Shown piece by piece: positions 24,878 to 33,830 of a stretch of DNA of 64,000 nt; position 1 is the first letter of the stretch, and each line of letters starts with the position of its first letter. Both the position numbers and the translations under genes were made by a program. Source of the DNA: UBA7703 sp963667195 (GTDB taxonomy: Bacteria; Bacillota; Clostridia; Christensenellales; CAG-138); contig OY762962.1 of NCBI GenBank assembly GCA_963667195.1, positions 1,612,001 to 1,676,000 on the forward strand, in the 5' to 3' direction. The notes under the pieces were generated by a model. The model was not told the DNA's origin and made no database searches. It saw only the letters and a list, made by a program, of their open reading frames with translations.

Positions 24878-25507
24878 TTATCCCTGCGTGAAGATCGGCA
24901 ACGCTTTGATGATGCGATCTACACAGCCGTCCTCGCCGAGCGCCGCGGAGTCGAGGCTGATGTCGAAATGGCTCGCGTCCCGCCAGCTTTCGCCGGTGTA
25001 GAAGCGATAATATTCCGCGCGGTTTTCGTCCTGATCGCAGATATACTTCTTGATCTCCGCCTCTGTCATCGCGAGCGAGTAGTTCGCGACGCGCGCAATT
25101 CTCGCCTCGATGGGCGCATGGATAAACGTGCGCATCAGATACGGTTTGCCCTTGAGTATCTGGTCCGCGCAGCGGCCTAGTATGATGCAACTGCTGATCT
25201 CGGCAAGCTCCGTGATAATCTTTGCCTGAAACTGGAAGAGGTTCTGCTGGCTGGTGTAGTTGTCGCTGTCCGGCGGCAATACCTCGCCCGTATACACCTT
25301 TTGTGCGGCATGCATCATTTCGCGCTTGCCGAGACGTTCGTCCACCTCGCCGAAGAGCCGCTCATTGATGCCGCTGACGTCGGAAGCGATGCGCAGGAGC
25401 TTTCGGTCATAAAACGGGATGTTGAGCTTGTCGGAGAGCTTTCGTGCGATGTCGTAACCGCCGCTGCCTTTTTCCCGCGCAATCGTGATCACATAGTGTG
25501 CCATCAT
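24878..25507 (-). CDS. cytidylate-kinase-like family protein
   Basis: A 209-residue P-loop-type protein that begins YVITIAREKGSGGYDIARKLSD, the start of the cytidylate-kinase-like family (AAK_33-type). The glycine loop here is REKGSGGYDIA rather than a perfect GxxxxGK[ST], as is usual in this family. FYDRKLLRIAS and IILGRCAD are further family segments. The true substrate of the family is not well established. It is 23 bp downstream of livF and shares its operon, so a link with amino acid uptake is possible. Confidence 0.75.
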   Translation of the reverse strand: MMAHYVITIAREKGSGGYDIARKLSDKLNIPFYDRKLLRIASDVSGINERLFGEVDERLGKREMMHAAQKVYTGEVLPPDSDNYTSQQNLFQFQAKIITELAEISSCIILGRCADQILKGKPYLMRTFIHAPIEARIARVANYSLAMTEAEIKKYICDQDENRAEYYRFYTGESWRDASHFDISLDSAALGEDGCVDRIIKALPIFTQG

Positions 25508-25530
25508 CCAGTCTCCTTTCCTTGGGTGCG

Positions 25531-26235
25531 TTATGCGCCAAGATATGCCTTGCGAACCCTGTCGTCCTCGGCTAGCTCTTTTGCCGAGCCCTTCATGGAG
25601 ATTTTGCCTGTCTCAAGCACGTAGGCGCGATCTGCAACGGCGAGCGCTTTCTTCGCGTTTTGCTCGACGAGCAGAATCGTGATTCCACTGTTGTGCAGCT
25701 GCTCGATGATCGTGAAAATCTCGTTGACCAGAATCGGCGAAAGACCCATGGAAGGTTCGTCCATGAGCAGGATCTTGGGGTCTGTCATCAACGCGCGACC
25801 GGTTGCGAGCATCTGCTGTTCCCCGCCGGAGAGCGTGCCGCCGAGCTGACGCGCGCGCTCTTTGAGACGCGGGAAATGATGGAACACCTTTTCCATGTTG
25901 TCGTTGATGCGCTTTGCGTCACTTATAATATACGCCCCCATGCGCAGGTTTTCCTCTACGGTCATGCGAGAAAATATGTGTCTTCCTTCCGGAACGTGCG
26001 CAAGACCCATGTTGATGATCGTGTTCGCGGGTACGTTCTGCAAATTTTTGCCGTCGAGCAGGATCTCGCCGGAGGTCGCGTGCAACAGCCCCGAAATCGT
26101 GTGCAGAATCGTCGTCTTGCCCGCGCCGTTTGCGCCGACGAGGGAGACCAGCTCGCCGTCGTTGACGGTGATGGATATGCCCTTGATGGCGTGAATCGCG
26201 CCGTAATATACGTGAATATTCTTGATCTCTAACAT
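25531..26235 (-). CDS. livF: branched-chain-type ABC transporter ATPase LivF (operon 2)
   Basis: 234 residues; Walker A GANGAGKTT near 36, VPEGRHIFSRMTVEENLRMG, signature LSGGEQQMLATGRAL, Walker B ILLMDEPSMGLSP. The start at 26233-26235 follows AGGAGG; the open frame extends 26 codons further upstream but overlaps livG. It is the fifth gene of the second liv operon. Confidence 0.92.
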   Translation of the reverse strand: MLEIKNIHVYYGAIHAIKGISITVNDGELVSLVGANGAGKTTILHTISGLLHATSGEILLDGKNLQNVPANTIINMGLAHVPEGRHIFSRMTVEENLRMGAYIISDAKRINDNMEKVFHHFPRLKERARQLGGTLSGGEQQMLATGRALMTDPKILLMDEPSMGLSPILVNEIFTIIEQLHNSGITILLVEQNAKKALAVADRAYVLETGKISMKGSAKELAEDDRVRKAYLGA

Positions 26236-26245
26236 GCTCTGCCTC

Positions 26246-27019
26246 CTACTGTCCCAGATAGGCCGCGATGACCTTGGGATTCGTCGCGATCTCTTCGGGC
26301 AATCCTTCGGCAATGGTGATGCCGTAGTCGATGACCTGAATGCGCTCGCAGATGTTCATCACGAGCGACATATCGTGCTCAATGAGCAAAATCGCGATGC
26401 CGAAGCGGTTGCGGATCGCGTTGATGCAATCCAGAAGCTCGGCGGTTTCCGTGGGGTTCATGCCGGCCGCGGGTTCGTCCAGCAGCAGCAGTTTCATGTC
26501 CGTCGCCAGCGCGCGGGCAATCTCCAGCTTGCGCTGCTGACCGTAGGGCAGGTTTGCCGAGATATAGTACGCCTTGTCCTCCAGATGGAAGATCGAGAGC
26601 AGATCCAGCGCCTTCGTCTTGAGTTCTTTCTCCGTTTTCCAGTAGCGCGGTGTGCGGAAGAGGGAGTCGAACATGTTGTATTTGACGTCCTTGGTGAACG
26701 CCGAAAGCACGTTTTCCAGCACTGTCATCTGCTTAAAGAGGCGGATGTTCTGGAAGGTACGCGCAACGCCCGCCGCGACGAACTGATGCGTCTTTTTGCC
26801 GTTGAGCACCTGGCCATCGAGCAGAACAGAGCCTTCGGTGGGCTTGTAAACGCCCGTTAGCATGTTGAACACTGTGGTTTTTCCTGCGCCGTTGGGGCCG
26901 ATGAGGCCGACCAGCTCGCCGCTGAAGACCTTGATGTTGAAGTCCGACACGGCAACAAGACCGCCGAACGTGATGCCCAGTTTTCGAGTTTCCAGAATGG
27001 GAGTGCGTTCGTCACTCAT
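26246..27019 (-). CDS. livG: branched-chain-type ABC transporter ATPase LivG (operon 2)
   Basis: 257 residues; Walker A GPNGAGKTT near 38, ARTFQNIRLFKQMTVLENVL, signature region NLPYGQQRKLEIARAL, Walker B LLLLDEPAAGMNP. It lacks the insertion seen in the first LivG, so the two operons are not recent duplicates. It overlaps livM by 8 bp. Confidence 0.92.
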   Translation of the reverse strand: MSDERTPILETRKLGITFGGLVAVSDFNIKVFSGELVGLIGPNGAGKTTVFNMLTGVYKPTEGSVLLDGQVLNGKKTHQFVAAGVARTFQNIRLFKQMTVLENVLSAFTKDVKYNMFDSLFRTPRYWKTEKELKTKALDLLSIFHLEDKAYYISANLPYGQQRKLEIARALATDMKLLLLDEPAAGMNPTETAELLDCINAIRNRFGIAILLIEHDMSLVMNICERIQVIDYGITIAEGLPEEIATNPKVIAAYLGQ

Positions 27020-28163
27020 GGCTCAGCGCCTCCTTGCTTTCCTGTTTTTGGGCCAGCCGGTTCTGGCGCTGTTTTTTGATGTCCGAGAAGAAATTGCGGA
27101 GCGAGAGCTCATAGGTGCCGAAGATGCCTTTCGGGCGGAACATGATCACGATGATCAGGACGATGGCGTAGACCAGCATCGGGAACGCAAACACGTTCTG
27201 CAGCCACATCGGAAGCAGTTTGACCCAAACACCGTTCTTGATCTCGTAGTTGACGAGGAACATGATGATTGCGGCTACGATGGAGCCGGTCAGTGAACCC
27301 ATGCCGCCGAGCACGACCATGACGACCACAAAAGTGGAGTTCAAGATGCCGCCGTTCGCAAACGCAAAGGACGCGGTGGAGAGCGTCGCGTTGGAGCAGG
27401 CGTACAGCGCACCCGCCACGCCCGCGAAGAACGCGGAGTAGGCGAACGTGAACACCTTATAATACGCCGTGTTGATGCCGGATGCGGAAGCCGCGATCTC
27501 GTCGTCACGAATGGCGCGAATGGCTCTGCCGTATTTGGAGCGGACATACATGAACATCATCGCAACGCAGACCAGCGTCACCGCAATCGCGACCCAAAGG
27601 TAGGTCACCTTCAGCGCGGTGCCGAAGCCGAGGCCGTTTTTATACAGCGAAGCGGAGGCGGAACCCTGCGCGAGGCCTTCCTGACCCGCGAAGGGCAGGT
27701 TGTTGATGATGTTGACGATGATCATGCCGAAACCCAGCGTGATGATCGCAAGATAGTCGCCCTTGAGACGCAGCGCGGGGATGCCGACGAGCAGGCCCAC
27801 GATGGCCGCGAGCAATCCGGCAACCAGGATGCACAGCACAAGAACGAGGATGAACGCCATGCCGCTCTTTTCCGTAAACCAACCCGCGCGCTCCGCGGCG
27901 AGCGAGATGAGCGCCGCGGAATAGGCGCCGACCGCCATGAAGCCGCAGTGTCCCAGCGAGAGCTGACCCAGGAAACCCAGCGTCAGGTTGAGCGAGGTCG
28001 CGAGGATGATGAGGTAACAGCACTGCCAGATGCTGGGCGCGATGATGAGCTTGAAATCGCCGGCTTTGCCGAAGCTTTCCTTGATGAACGAGAACCCGAT
28101 CAAGAGGATCGCGATTACCAGCGCGTTGAGGATATATCCCTGCGTGGTTCTATTTTTGATCAT
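27012..28163 (-). CDS. livM: branched-chain-type ABC transporter permease LivM (operon 2)
   Basis: 383 residues with LNLTLGFLGQLSLGHCGFMA near 60 and YGRAIRAIRDDEIAASASGI near 240, the two LivM hallmarks, and a basic C-terminal tail (KKQRQNRLAQKQE). Overlaps livH by 4 bp and livG by 8 bp. Confidence 0.9.
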   Translation of the reverse strand: MIKNRTTQGYILNALVIAILLIGFSFIKESFGKAGDFKLIIAPSIWQCCYLIILATSLNLTLGFLGQLSLGHCGFMAVGAYSAALISLAAERAGWFTEKSGMAFILVLVLCILVAGLLAAIVGLLVGIPALRLKGDYLAIITLGFGMIIVNIINNLPFAGQEGLAQGSASASLYKNGLGFGTALKVTYLWVAIAVTLVCVAMMFMYVRSKYGRAIRAIRDDEIAASASGINTAYYKVFTFAYSAFFAGVAGALYACSNATLSTASFAFANGGILNSTFVVVMVVLGGMGSLTGSIVAAIIMFLVNYEIKNGVWVKLLPMWLQNVFAFPMLVYAIVLIIVIMFRPKGIFGTYELSLRNFFSDIKKQRQNRLAQKQESKEALSHE

Positions 28164-29056
28164 ACTTTTTCACCCATATTCTTTCCGAGAATGCCAGCGG
28201 GCTTGATGATCAGCACGATGATGAGGATGAGGAACACAAACGCGTCCGCCATGCTCGAGCTGACATAGCTGGTGGTGAAGGACTCGACAAGGCCGATGAC
28301 AAATCCGCCGAGCATCGCGCCCGGGATGATGCCGATGCCGCCGAGCACGGCGGAGACGAAGGCCTTGAGACCCAGCATGGAACCCATGGTCGTGTAGACC
28401 TTGGGATACTGGGCAATATACATAAGAGCGGCGATCGCGGCGAGGCTTGAACCGATGGCAAACGTCGTCACGATGGTGCGGTTCACGTTGATGCCCATGA
28501 GGATCGAAGCGGACTTATCCTCGGAGACGCAACGCATCGCGCGGCCGATCTTTGTTTTCTGTGTGAATTGGTAAAGCGCTACCATGACCACGATGCTGAT
28601 GCAGATGGTGAGCATCGTCGTCCAGTCCAGCGTAACGTCCGCAATGCGAACGCCGCCTGCCGTAAAAATCTGGCTCGCAACTTTCGGGTTCGGGCCGATC
28701 TGCGGAATTGCCTGCGCAAGGTTTTCAAGAAGAAGACTCACCGCGATGGCCGTAATGAGCGCCGTCATCGAGGTGCCTTTCTTGCGGACAGGCCGGTATG
28801 CGATCAGCTCGGTCGAGATACCGACGAGCGCGCAGACGAGGATCGCAAGGAGAACGGAAGCCCAGCCCGGCAGGCCAAGCTTGATCATCACGGGAATGGT
28901 GAAGATCATCGTATAGCCGCCGACCATGATGAAGTCGCCGTGCGCGAAGTTGATCAGACGAATGATTCCGTAAACCATGGTGTAGCCGAGTGCGACGAGT
29001 GCATAGATGCTCCCGAGTCGAAGCCCGACAAACAGTGTTTGCAAAAATGTGCTCAC
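28160..29056 (-). CDS. livH: branched-chain-type ABC transporter permease LivH (operon 2)
   Basis: 298 residues with the signature GYTMVYGIIRLINFAHGDFI (about 24-43) and numerous membrane helices. The start ATG at 29054-29056 follows GAAAGGCGG. It is separated from the binding-protein gene by a 90-bp gap that contains a strong stem-loop. Confidence 0.9.
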   Translation of the reverse strand: MSTFLQTLFVGLRLGSIYALVALGYTMVYGIIRLINFAHGDFIMVGGYTMIFTIPVMIKLGLPGWASVLLAILVCALVGISTELIAYRPVRKKGTSMTALITAIAVSLLLENLAQAIPQIGPNPKVASQIFTAGGVRIADVTLDWTTMLTICISIVVMVALYQFTQKTKIGRAMRCVSEDKSASILMGINVNRTIVTTFAIGSSLAAIAALMYIAQYPKVYTTMGSMLGLKAFVSAVLGGIGIIPGAMLGGFVIGLVESFTTSYVSSSMADAFVFLILIIVLIIKPAGILGKNMGEKV

Positions 29057-29083
29057 TTGTTCGTTCCGCCTTTCGAAATTAAC

Positions 29084-29122
29084 GGCAAAGGAGGCGCGGC
29101 GTGAGCCTCGCCTCCTTTTGCC
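29084..29122 (-). other. strong stem-loop between livK and livH (operon 2)
   Basis: Arms 29084-29096 and 29109-29122 form a 13-bp stem with a one-base bulge on the minus strand. There is no U-tract after it (CCGTTAATTT follows), so it is likely a 3' stabiliser or partial terminator after the binding-protein gene, as in the first liv operon. Confidence 0.6.
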
Positions 29123-29146
29123 AATATGCTGTTTGCGAATGCTTCG

Positions 29147-30397
29147 TTATTTGAGCTCTTTGATAACGTCAACCAGCTTCGTGGTGACGGAGGTTCCGTC
29201 AGACGTGAAGGACAGGATGACTGCGCCTTTGGTCGGTGTGCCGGTTACGTTGTTGAAGTTGAACGTGCCGGTGACGCCGCTGAAGACGGTGTCCGGATTG
29301 GCCAGCGCATCGCGGACGGCTGCCGGATCGGCGGATTTCGCGTTTTCGATCGCGAGCTTGTACATATAGACGGCGTCATATGCCAGCGCGGAGATCGCGT
29401 TCGGCGTGGAACCCCACATTGCGGTGTAGGCGGCAACGAACTTCTGAACGGCGGGATCCGTGTCGGTCGGGTCATAGTGGTTGGTCCAATAGACGTTGTT
29501 GAAGGCGGTCAGATCGGCACCTTCGACGACGTAGTCAGGCGTTCCATCATAACCATCGGCGCCCATGATGATGCCGGTGTAGCCAGCAGCACGAGCCTGG
29601 GTGACGATGTAAGGACCGATGACGTCATAGTAGTAAGGAGCATACACGAACTGCACGCCGGAGCTCGCCATGGAGGCAAACTGGTTGGTGTAATCCTGAA
29701 CGTCCAGAGAAGCGGTGGACTCGACGGCTTTGATGTTCAGGCCGTAGGTCGCGGCTGCCGCTGCGAAGGAGTCATACAGACCCTTGGAGTAGGTGTCCGC
29801 TGCGCAGTAAACCACGCCGACATCCGTGTAACCGGCCTGTTTGGCATAGTAGGCTGCGATTGCGCCCTGGAAGCTGTCAGCATAGCAGGCACGGAACACG
29901 TAGTCATCCGCGGTGGTGATGCTGTCTGCCGTTGCGGACGGCGTGAGCAGGACGACGCCTTCCTCATTGGCAGCTCCGGTGATCGCGGAGGTGCAGCCCG
30001 AGGTAACGGAGCCGACGATGAGGCCAACGCCCTGTGCAACGAGGGAGTTGAACGCGTTGAGCGTTTCTGCCGGGTCAAACTGGTCGTCCGTCTTGATGAC
30101 GTTGACCTGCTGGCCGAGGATACCGCCCGCCGCATTGATTTCGCTGACCGCGAGATCAACCGCGTTGGTCACGGCTGCGCCGTAGACCGCAAGGGCACCG
30201 GTGTTCGGCGAGATGACGCCGAGGGTGATGGGTTCGGTCAAGGCCGCGGGAGCTTCCGTGGCGTCTGCCGCGGGGGCTTCGGTGGCTTCGGCTGCGGGGG
30301 CTTCGGTTGCCTCGGTGGCTGCCGGGGCGGGCGCTGCGCAGGCAACGACGCTGAACGCGAGGGCCAGGACGAGCAGCAAACTGAGAAGTTTCCTCAT
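29147..30397 (-). CDS. livK: branched-chain-type ABC transporter substrate-binding lipoprotein (operon 2)
   Basis: A 416-residue PBP1-fold binding protein. Lipobox FSVVAC puts the acylated Cys near residue 20. It is followed by an Ala/Thr/Glu linker with three near-repeats of TEAPAAEA, then EPITLGVISPNTGALAVYG, the usual start of the ligand domain. The start at 30395-30397 follows AAGGAGG; an ATG 18 codons upstream is not supported. It heads livK-H-M-G-F plus the kinase-like gene. Substrate unknown. Confidence 0.87.
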   Translation of the reverse strand: MRKLLSLLLVLALAFSVVACAAPAPAATEATEAPAAEATEAPAADATEAPAALTEPITLGVISPNTGALAVYGAAVTNAVDLAVSEINAAGGILGQQVNVIKTDDQFDPAETLNAFNSLVAQGVGLIVGSVTSGCTSAITGAANEEGVVLLTPSATADSITTADDYVFRACYADSFQGAIAAYYAKQAGYTDVGVVYCAADTYSKGLYDSFAAAAATYGLNIKAVESTASLDVQDYTNQFASMASSGVQFVYAPYYYDVIGPYIVTQARAAGYTGIIMGADGYDGTPDYVVEGADLTAFNNVYWTNHYDPTDTDPAVQKFVAAYTAMWGSTPNAISALAYDAVYMYKLAIENAKSADPAAVRDALANPDTVFSGVTGTFNFNNVTGTPTKGAVILSFTSDGTSVTTKLVDVIKELK

Positions 30398-30479
30398 TTT
30401 CGATTTCCTCCTTCGATAATAAACAAAAATGGCTATGACTATCCAGTTCATAAATAATCACGCCAATGTGTTATGCATG

Positions 30480-30508
30480 ATTATAAAGAACTCATAATCC
30501 ATTGTCAA
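30480..30508 (-). promoter_or_regulatory. liv operon 2 promoter
   Basis: Minus-strand consensus TTGACA (30503-30508), 17-bp spacer and TATAAT (30480-30485), about 80 bp before livK. The rest of the 30398-30803 gap is AT-rich and shows no further gene. Confidence 0.85.
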
Positions 30509-30762
30509 TATATTATATATGTTTAATTTTATATGATATACCATAATTTTTTCATGTACCGCTGCTTTTCACAACATCGATACTGTAAAACGTATAAAAA
30601 CAGACTTCGCATCGCATTATGCATTTGATATGATATAGAAAACGGGCATGAGATTGCGTTTGATCACGCGCGCGCGGGATCGTCTCCGCCGGAAGAGCGC
30701 CGCTTTTCAAGCGCATCAATGCAGGTTTATGAGCACATTTGAGAGATTAATCGATGAATATC

Positions 30763-30771
30763 TGTTATAAT
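30763..30771 (+). promoter_or_regulatory. extended -10 promoter of the VOC gene
   Basis: TGTTATAAT (30763-30771) fits an extended -10 element. The upstream TTGAGA is 21 bp away, too far to be a normal -35. The VOC gene starts 33 bp later. Confidence 0.5.
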
Positions 30772-30803
30772 GAAGTATAAACACACAAAGGAGACCGTTT
30801 CCG

Positions 30804-31169
30804 ATGTTTCGCTTTGACCACTTCTGCTTCAACGTGCTCGACCTCAACAGGAGCCTCGCATTCTATGAAAAGGCACTCGGACTCAAGCCGGTTCGCACGG
30901 TGGAGACCGACGAATTCACGCTCGTGTTTCTCGGCGACGGCAGCGGCACCTTTTCGCTGGAGCTTACCTATATAAAAGGGCGCAAGGAAGCCTACGATAT
31001 CGGCGAGGCGGAATACCACCTTGCGCTGACCTCAAGCGATATGACAGCCGCGCGAAAGCTGCACGAGGAGATGGGCTGCATTGCGTTTGTCAACGAGAGC
31101 ATGGGCATCTATTTCATCACTGATCCAGACGGCTACTGGATCGAGATTATCCCGGAAAAGAGAAACTGA
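30804..31169 (+). CDS. VOC-family protein, glyoxalase I-like
   Basis: A 121-residue two-module VOC protein, the size of bacterial lactoylglutathione lyase. Probable metal ligands are His6 (FDHFCFN), Glu in SLELTY (about 53), His in EYHLAL (about 72) and Glu in YWIEIIP (about 113), so the metal site looks complete. RSLAFYEKALGLK and DPDGYWIEI are the usual VOC motifs. A glyoxalase role is plausible; other VOC activities are possible. Single gene with its own promoter. Confidence 0.82.
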   Translation: MFRFDHFCFNVLDLNRSLAFYEKALGLKPVRTVETDEFTLVFLGDGSGTFSLELTYIKGRKEAYDIGEAEYHLALTSSDMTAARKLHEEMGCIAFVNESMGIYFITDPDGYWIEIIPEKRN

Positions 31170-31190
31170 TCTTCTTAAATCAACCCAACA

Positions 31191-31228
31191 AAAAAACGCC
31201 GCGAATTTTTCGTTCGTCGGCGTTTTTT
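31191..31228. terminator. bidirectional terminator between VOC and guaB genes
   Basis: An 11-bp stem (31191-31201 with 31218-31228) with an A-tract on one side and a T-tract on the other, an inner CGAA/TTCG stem, and convergent genes on both sides. Confidence 0.88.
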
Positions 31229-31240
31229 ATGTTTCAAGTA

Positions 31241-32752
31241 TTACTCAAACGAGCGGAAATACGTTCTGTCCTTGAGCATGACGTCGTGCGCGCCGCCTTC
31301 CGCCAGCGTGGAGGCGGAAACCAGCGTGAGCCGCGCTTTTTCGCGCAGTTCGGGTATGCTCAGCGCGCCGCAGTTCGCCATGGTCGAGCGCACCTTGCTC
31401 AGCGTCTGCTCCACGTTGTGGTGGAGTGATCCCGCATAGGGCACGTAGCTGTCCACGCCCTCTTCAAAGGTGAGCTTGGCTTCTCCGCCGCTGTCATAGC
31501 GCTGCCAGTTTCGCGCGCGGGCACTGCCCTCACCCCAATATTCCTTCATGTAGCTGCCGTTGATGAACACCTTGCTCGTCGGGCTCTCGTCGCAGCGGGC
31601 GAAATAACGCCCGAGCATGCAGAAGTCCGCGCCCATCGCGAGCGCAAGCGTGACGTGATAATCCAGCACGATGCCGCCGTCGGAGCAGATCGGCACATAG
31701 ATGCCCGTCTCCTTGGCGTATTGGTCGCGCGCGCTTGCGACATCCTGCACGGCGGTCGCCTGACCTCTGCCGATGCCCTTTGCTTCGCGCGTGATGCAGA
31801 TGCTGCCGCCGCCGATGCCGACCTTGATGAAGTCCGCGCCCGCGTCCGCGAGATAACGGAAACCGTCGCCGTCCACCACGTTGCCCGCGCCGACCTTGAC
31901 CTTGTCGCCATAGCGGGAGCGGATGAACGCGATGGTGCGCGCCTGCCACTCGGTAAATCCCTCCGAAGAGTCAATGCAGAGCACGTCCGCGCCCGCCTCA
32001 ACCAAGGCCGGAACGCGATCCTCATAGTCCCGCGTGTTGATGCCCGCGCCGACAATATAGCGCTTTTGGCTGTCCAGCAGCTCGCCGGGGTTCTCCTTGT
32101 GGGAATCGTAGTCCTTGCGGAAGACGAAGCAGACCATATTGCCGTCTTTGGAGATGATCGGCAGCGCGTTGAGCTTGTGCGCCCAGATGATGTCGTTGGC
32201 TTCGGTCAGCGAAATGCCCTCCACGCCGTAAACGAGGCGGTCGATGGGCGTCATGAACTCGTGAACGGGGGTATTGGGCTCCATGCGGCTGGGCCGGTAG
32301 TCGCGGCTGGTCACGATGCCGAGGAGCTTGCCGTAGGGCGTGCCATCCTCGGTGACCGCGACGGTGGAATGCCCCGTGCTGGTCTTGAGCGCCATGATGT
32401 CCGCCATCGTATGAAGCGGCGTCACGTTGCTGTCGCTCTTGACGAAGCCGGACTTGGATTTTTTCACCGAACGAACCATGTTCGCCTGGGAATCGATGGG
32501 CTGGGACACAAACAGGAAGGAAATGCCGCCTTCGCGCGCGAGCGCCGCGGCAAGTTTTTCGCCGGAGACGGACTGCATCACCGCCGAAACGAGCGGAATG
32601 CTCATGCTCAGCGGACTCTGCTCGCCCACGCGGAACTTGCAGATCGGCGTCTTTAATGACACGTTCTGCGGCGTACACCCGGCGGAAGAATAGCTCGGCA
32701 CGAGCAGATATTCGGAAAACGTATGCGAGGGTTCATCAAAATAGTAGGCCAT
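31241..32752 (-). CDS. guaB: IMP dehydrogenase, Tritrichomonas-like type
   Basis: Oxidises IMP to XMP with NAD+, the committed step to GTP. The 503-residue protein starts MAYYFDEPSHTFSEYLLVP. The catalytic loop is GIGGGSICITR, with the active-site Cys, and the flap segment is KEYWGEGSARARNWQRYD. Two CBS-type segments are inserted in the barrel. The length, N-terminus and flap closely match what is recalled of Tritrichomonas foetus IMPDH rather than the ~488-residue Bacillus type (flap YRGMGS). The open frame continues 86 codons upstream, but MAYY is preceded by AAAGGAAA. Single gene; a weak TATACT (32850-32855) could be its -10. Confidence 0.92.
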   Translation of the reverse strand: MAYYFDEPSHTFSEYLLVPSYSSAGCTPQNVSLKTPICKFRVGEQSPLSMSIPLVSAVMQSVSGEKLAAALAREGGISFLFVSQPIDSQANMVRSVKKSKSGFVKSDSNVTPLHTMADIMALKTSTGHSTVAVTEDGTPYGKLLGIVTSRDYRPSRMEPNTPVHEFMTPIDRLVYGVEGISLTEANDIIWAHKLNALPIISKDGNMVCFVFRKDYDSHKENPGELLDSQKRYIVGAGINTRDYEDRVPALVEAGADVLCIDSSEGFTEWQARTIAFIRSRYGDKVKVGAGNVVDGDGFRYLADAGADFIKVGIGGGSICITREAKGIGRGQATAVQDVASARDQYAKETGIYVPICSDGGIVLDYHVTLALAMGADFCMLGRYFARCDESPTSKVFINGSYMKEYWGEGSARARNWQRYDSGGEAKLTFEEGVDSYVPYAGSLHHNVEQTLSKVRSTMANCGALSIPELREKARLTLVSASTLAEGGAHDVMLKDRTYFRSFE

Positions 32753-32916
32753 GGCGTTTCCTTTCGGTTCGGTTTGCAGGGTAAAAAAGAGTTTGGATCG
32801 ATCAAGCCGCGCGAGTGCGGGCGGCTTGCGGACGGATTCGTTTCGTAAGAGTATACGCCGGATTATCGCGCGTAGGAACCCCCAAAGATTTTGTTTGGGA
32901 TAACTGGATGACGATT

Positions 32917-33014
32917 CAGCATTGCGCAACGATAAGATTGCACATTTACAGATGAATTCATTATAATATGATACAATGAAAAAAACAAACACCCGATCAG
33001 CATCGCGCAACGAT
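32917..33014. promoter_or_regulatory. iclR promoter flanked by 17-bp direct repeats
   Basis: CAGCATTGCGCAACGAT (32917-32933) recurs with one change at 32998-33014, 81 bp apart. Between them lie TTGCAC (32938-32943), an 18-bp spacer and TATAAT (32962-32967). The copies sit just upstream of the -35 and downstream of the expected start site, a good arrangement for operators of the adjacent IclR protein. They also lie upstream of guaB on the other strand. Confidence 0.65.
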
Positions 33015-33047
33015 TGTCACACATCCACATCAAAGGAGGAATATCCC

Positions 33048-33824
33048 ATGCCGGAGAGCAGCCATAAGGTACACGCGGTGGAAAAGGCGATTTCGCTTTT
33101 GGATTGTTTCTGGCGCGAAAAGCGGCCGATGACCCTGACGGAGCTGAGCCGCATGACCGGCTGGCCCAAGAGCACGGTGCACAACCTGCTTTCGTCCATG
33201 ATGGATTCCGCCGTGGTGGAGCAGAGCCCCGCGGACGGAAAGTATCGCCTGGGGCTCCATCTGTTTGAGTACGGGTGCGTGATCTCCGAGCATTGGGACG
33301 TGGTCAAGCTCGCCCGCCCGCACCTCAACGCGCTGGTGGCGAAGACCGGCGAATCCGCCTATCTGGCGCAGCTCAACGCGGACACGCTGCTCATCGTAGA
33401 CAGCGCGGAGCCGAACAACGTCTTTCGCGTAGCGTCCACGGTCGGCAACCGCCTGCCCGTGCACTGCACCTCGCAGGGGAAAGCGATCCTCGCGCATACT
33501 GACGAGGCAAACGTCCGGCGCATCCTCAAGCGCGCGGGCATGAAGAGCTATACGGTGGATACGATTAAGCAGCCGGAGACGTACATCGATCAGCTCAAGC
33601 AGGTGCGAAAGGACGGCATCGCCTCGGAATATGAGGAGTATCACAACGGCATGTGCTCGTTTGCGTCTCCGATTTTCGATTATCAGGGCGTTTGCGTTTC
33701 GGCGGTGGGCATCGTCTGCTTCCTGCATTCGGGAGACCGGAGCAGCGCGGTTTCGCCGGAGACACTGCAGGCGCTGAAAAACACCGCTGAAGCGATCTCC
33801 ACCGAACTCGGCTGGCATGAGTGA
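33048..33824 (+). CDS. IclR-family transcriptional regulator
   Basis: A 258-residue protein with an N-terminal winged helix (KAISLLDCFWREKRPMTLTEL then GWPKSTVHNLLSSM) and a C-terminal effector domain (GNRLPVHCTSQGKAILA and SASPIFDYQGVCVSAVGI-like segments). The start MPESSHK at 33048 follows AAAGGAGGAA. IclR proteins usually bind small carbon compounds and control neighbouring catabolic genes; none is adjacent here, so the target is unclear apart from possible self-control and guaB. Confidence 0.88.
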   Translation: MPESSHKVHAVEKAISLLDCFWREKRPMTLTELSRMTGWPKSTVHNLLSSMMDSAVVEQSPADGKYRLGLHLFEYGCVISEHWDVVKLARPHLNALVAKTGESAYLAQLNADTLLIVDSAEPNNVFRVASTVGNRLPVHCTSQGKAILAHTDEANVRRILKRAGMKSYTVDTIKQPETYIDQLKQVRKDGIASEYEEYHNGMCSFASPIFDYQGVCVSAVGIVCFLHSGDRSSAVSPETLQALKNTAEAISTELGWHE

Positions 33825-33830
33825 GGGGGG

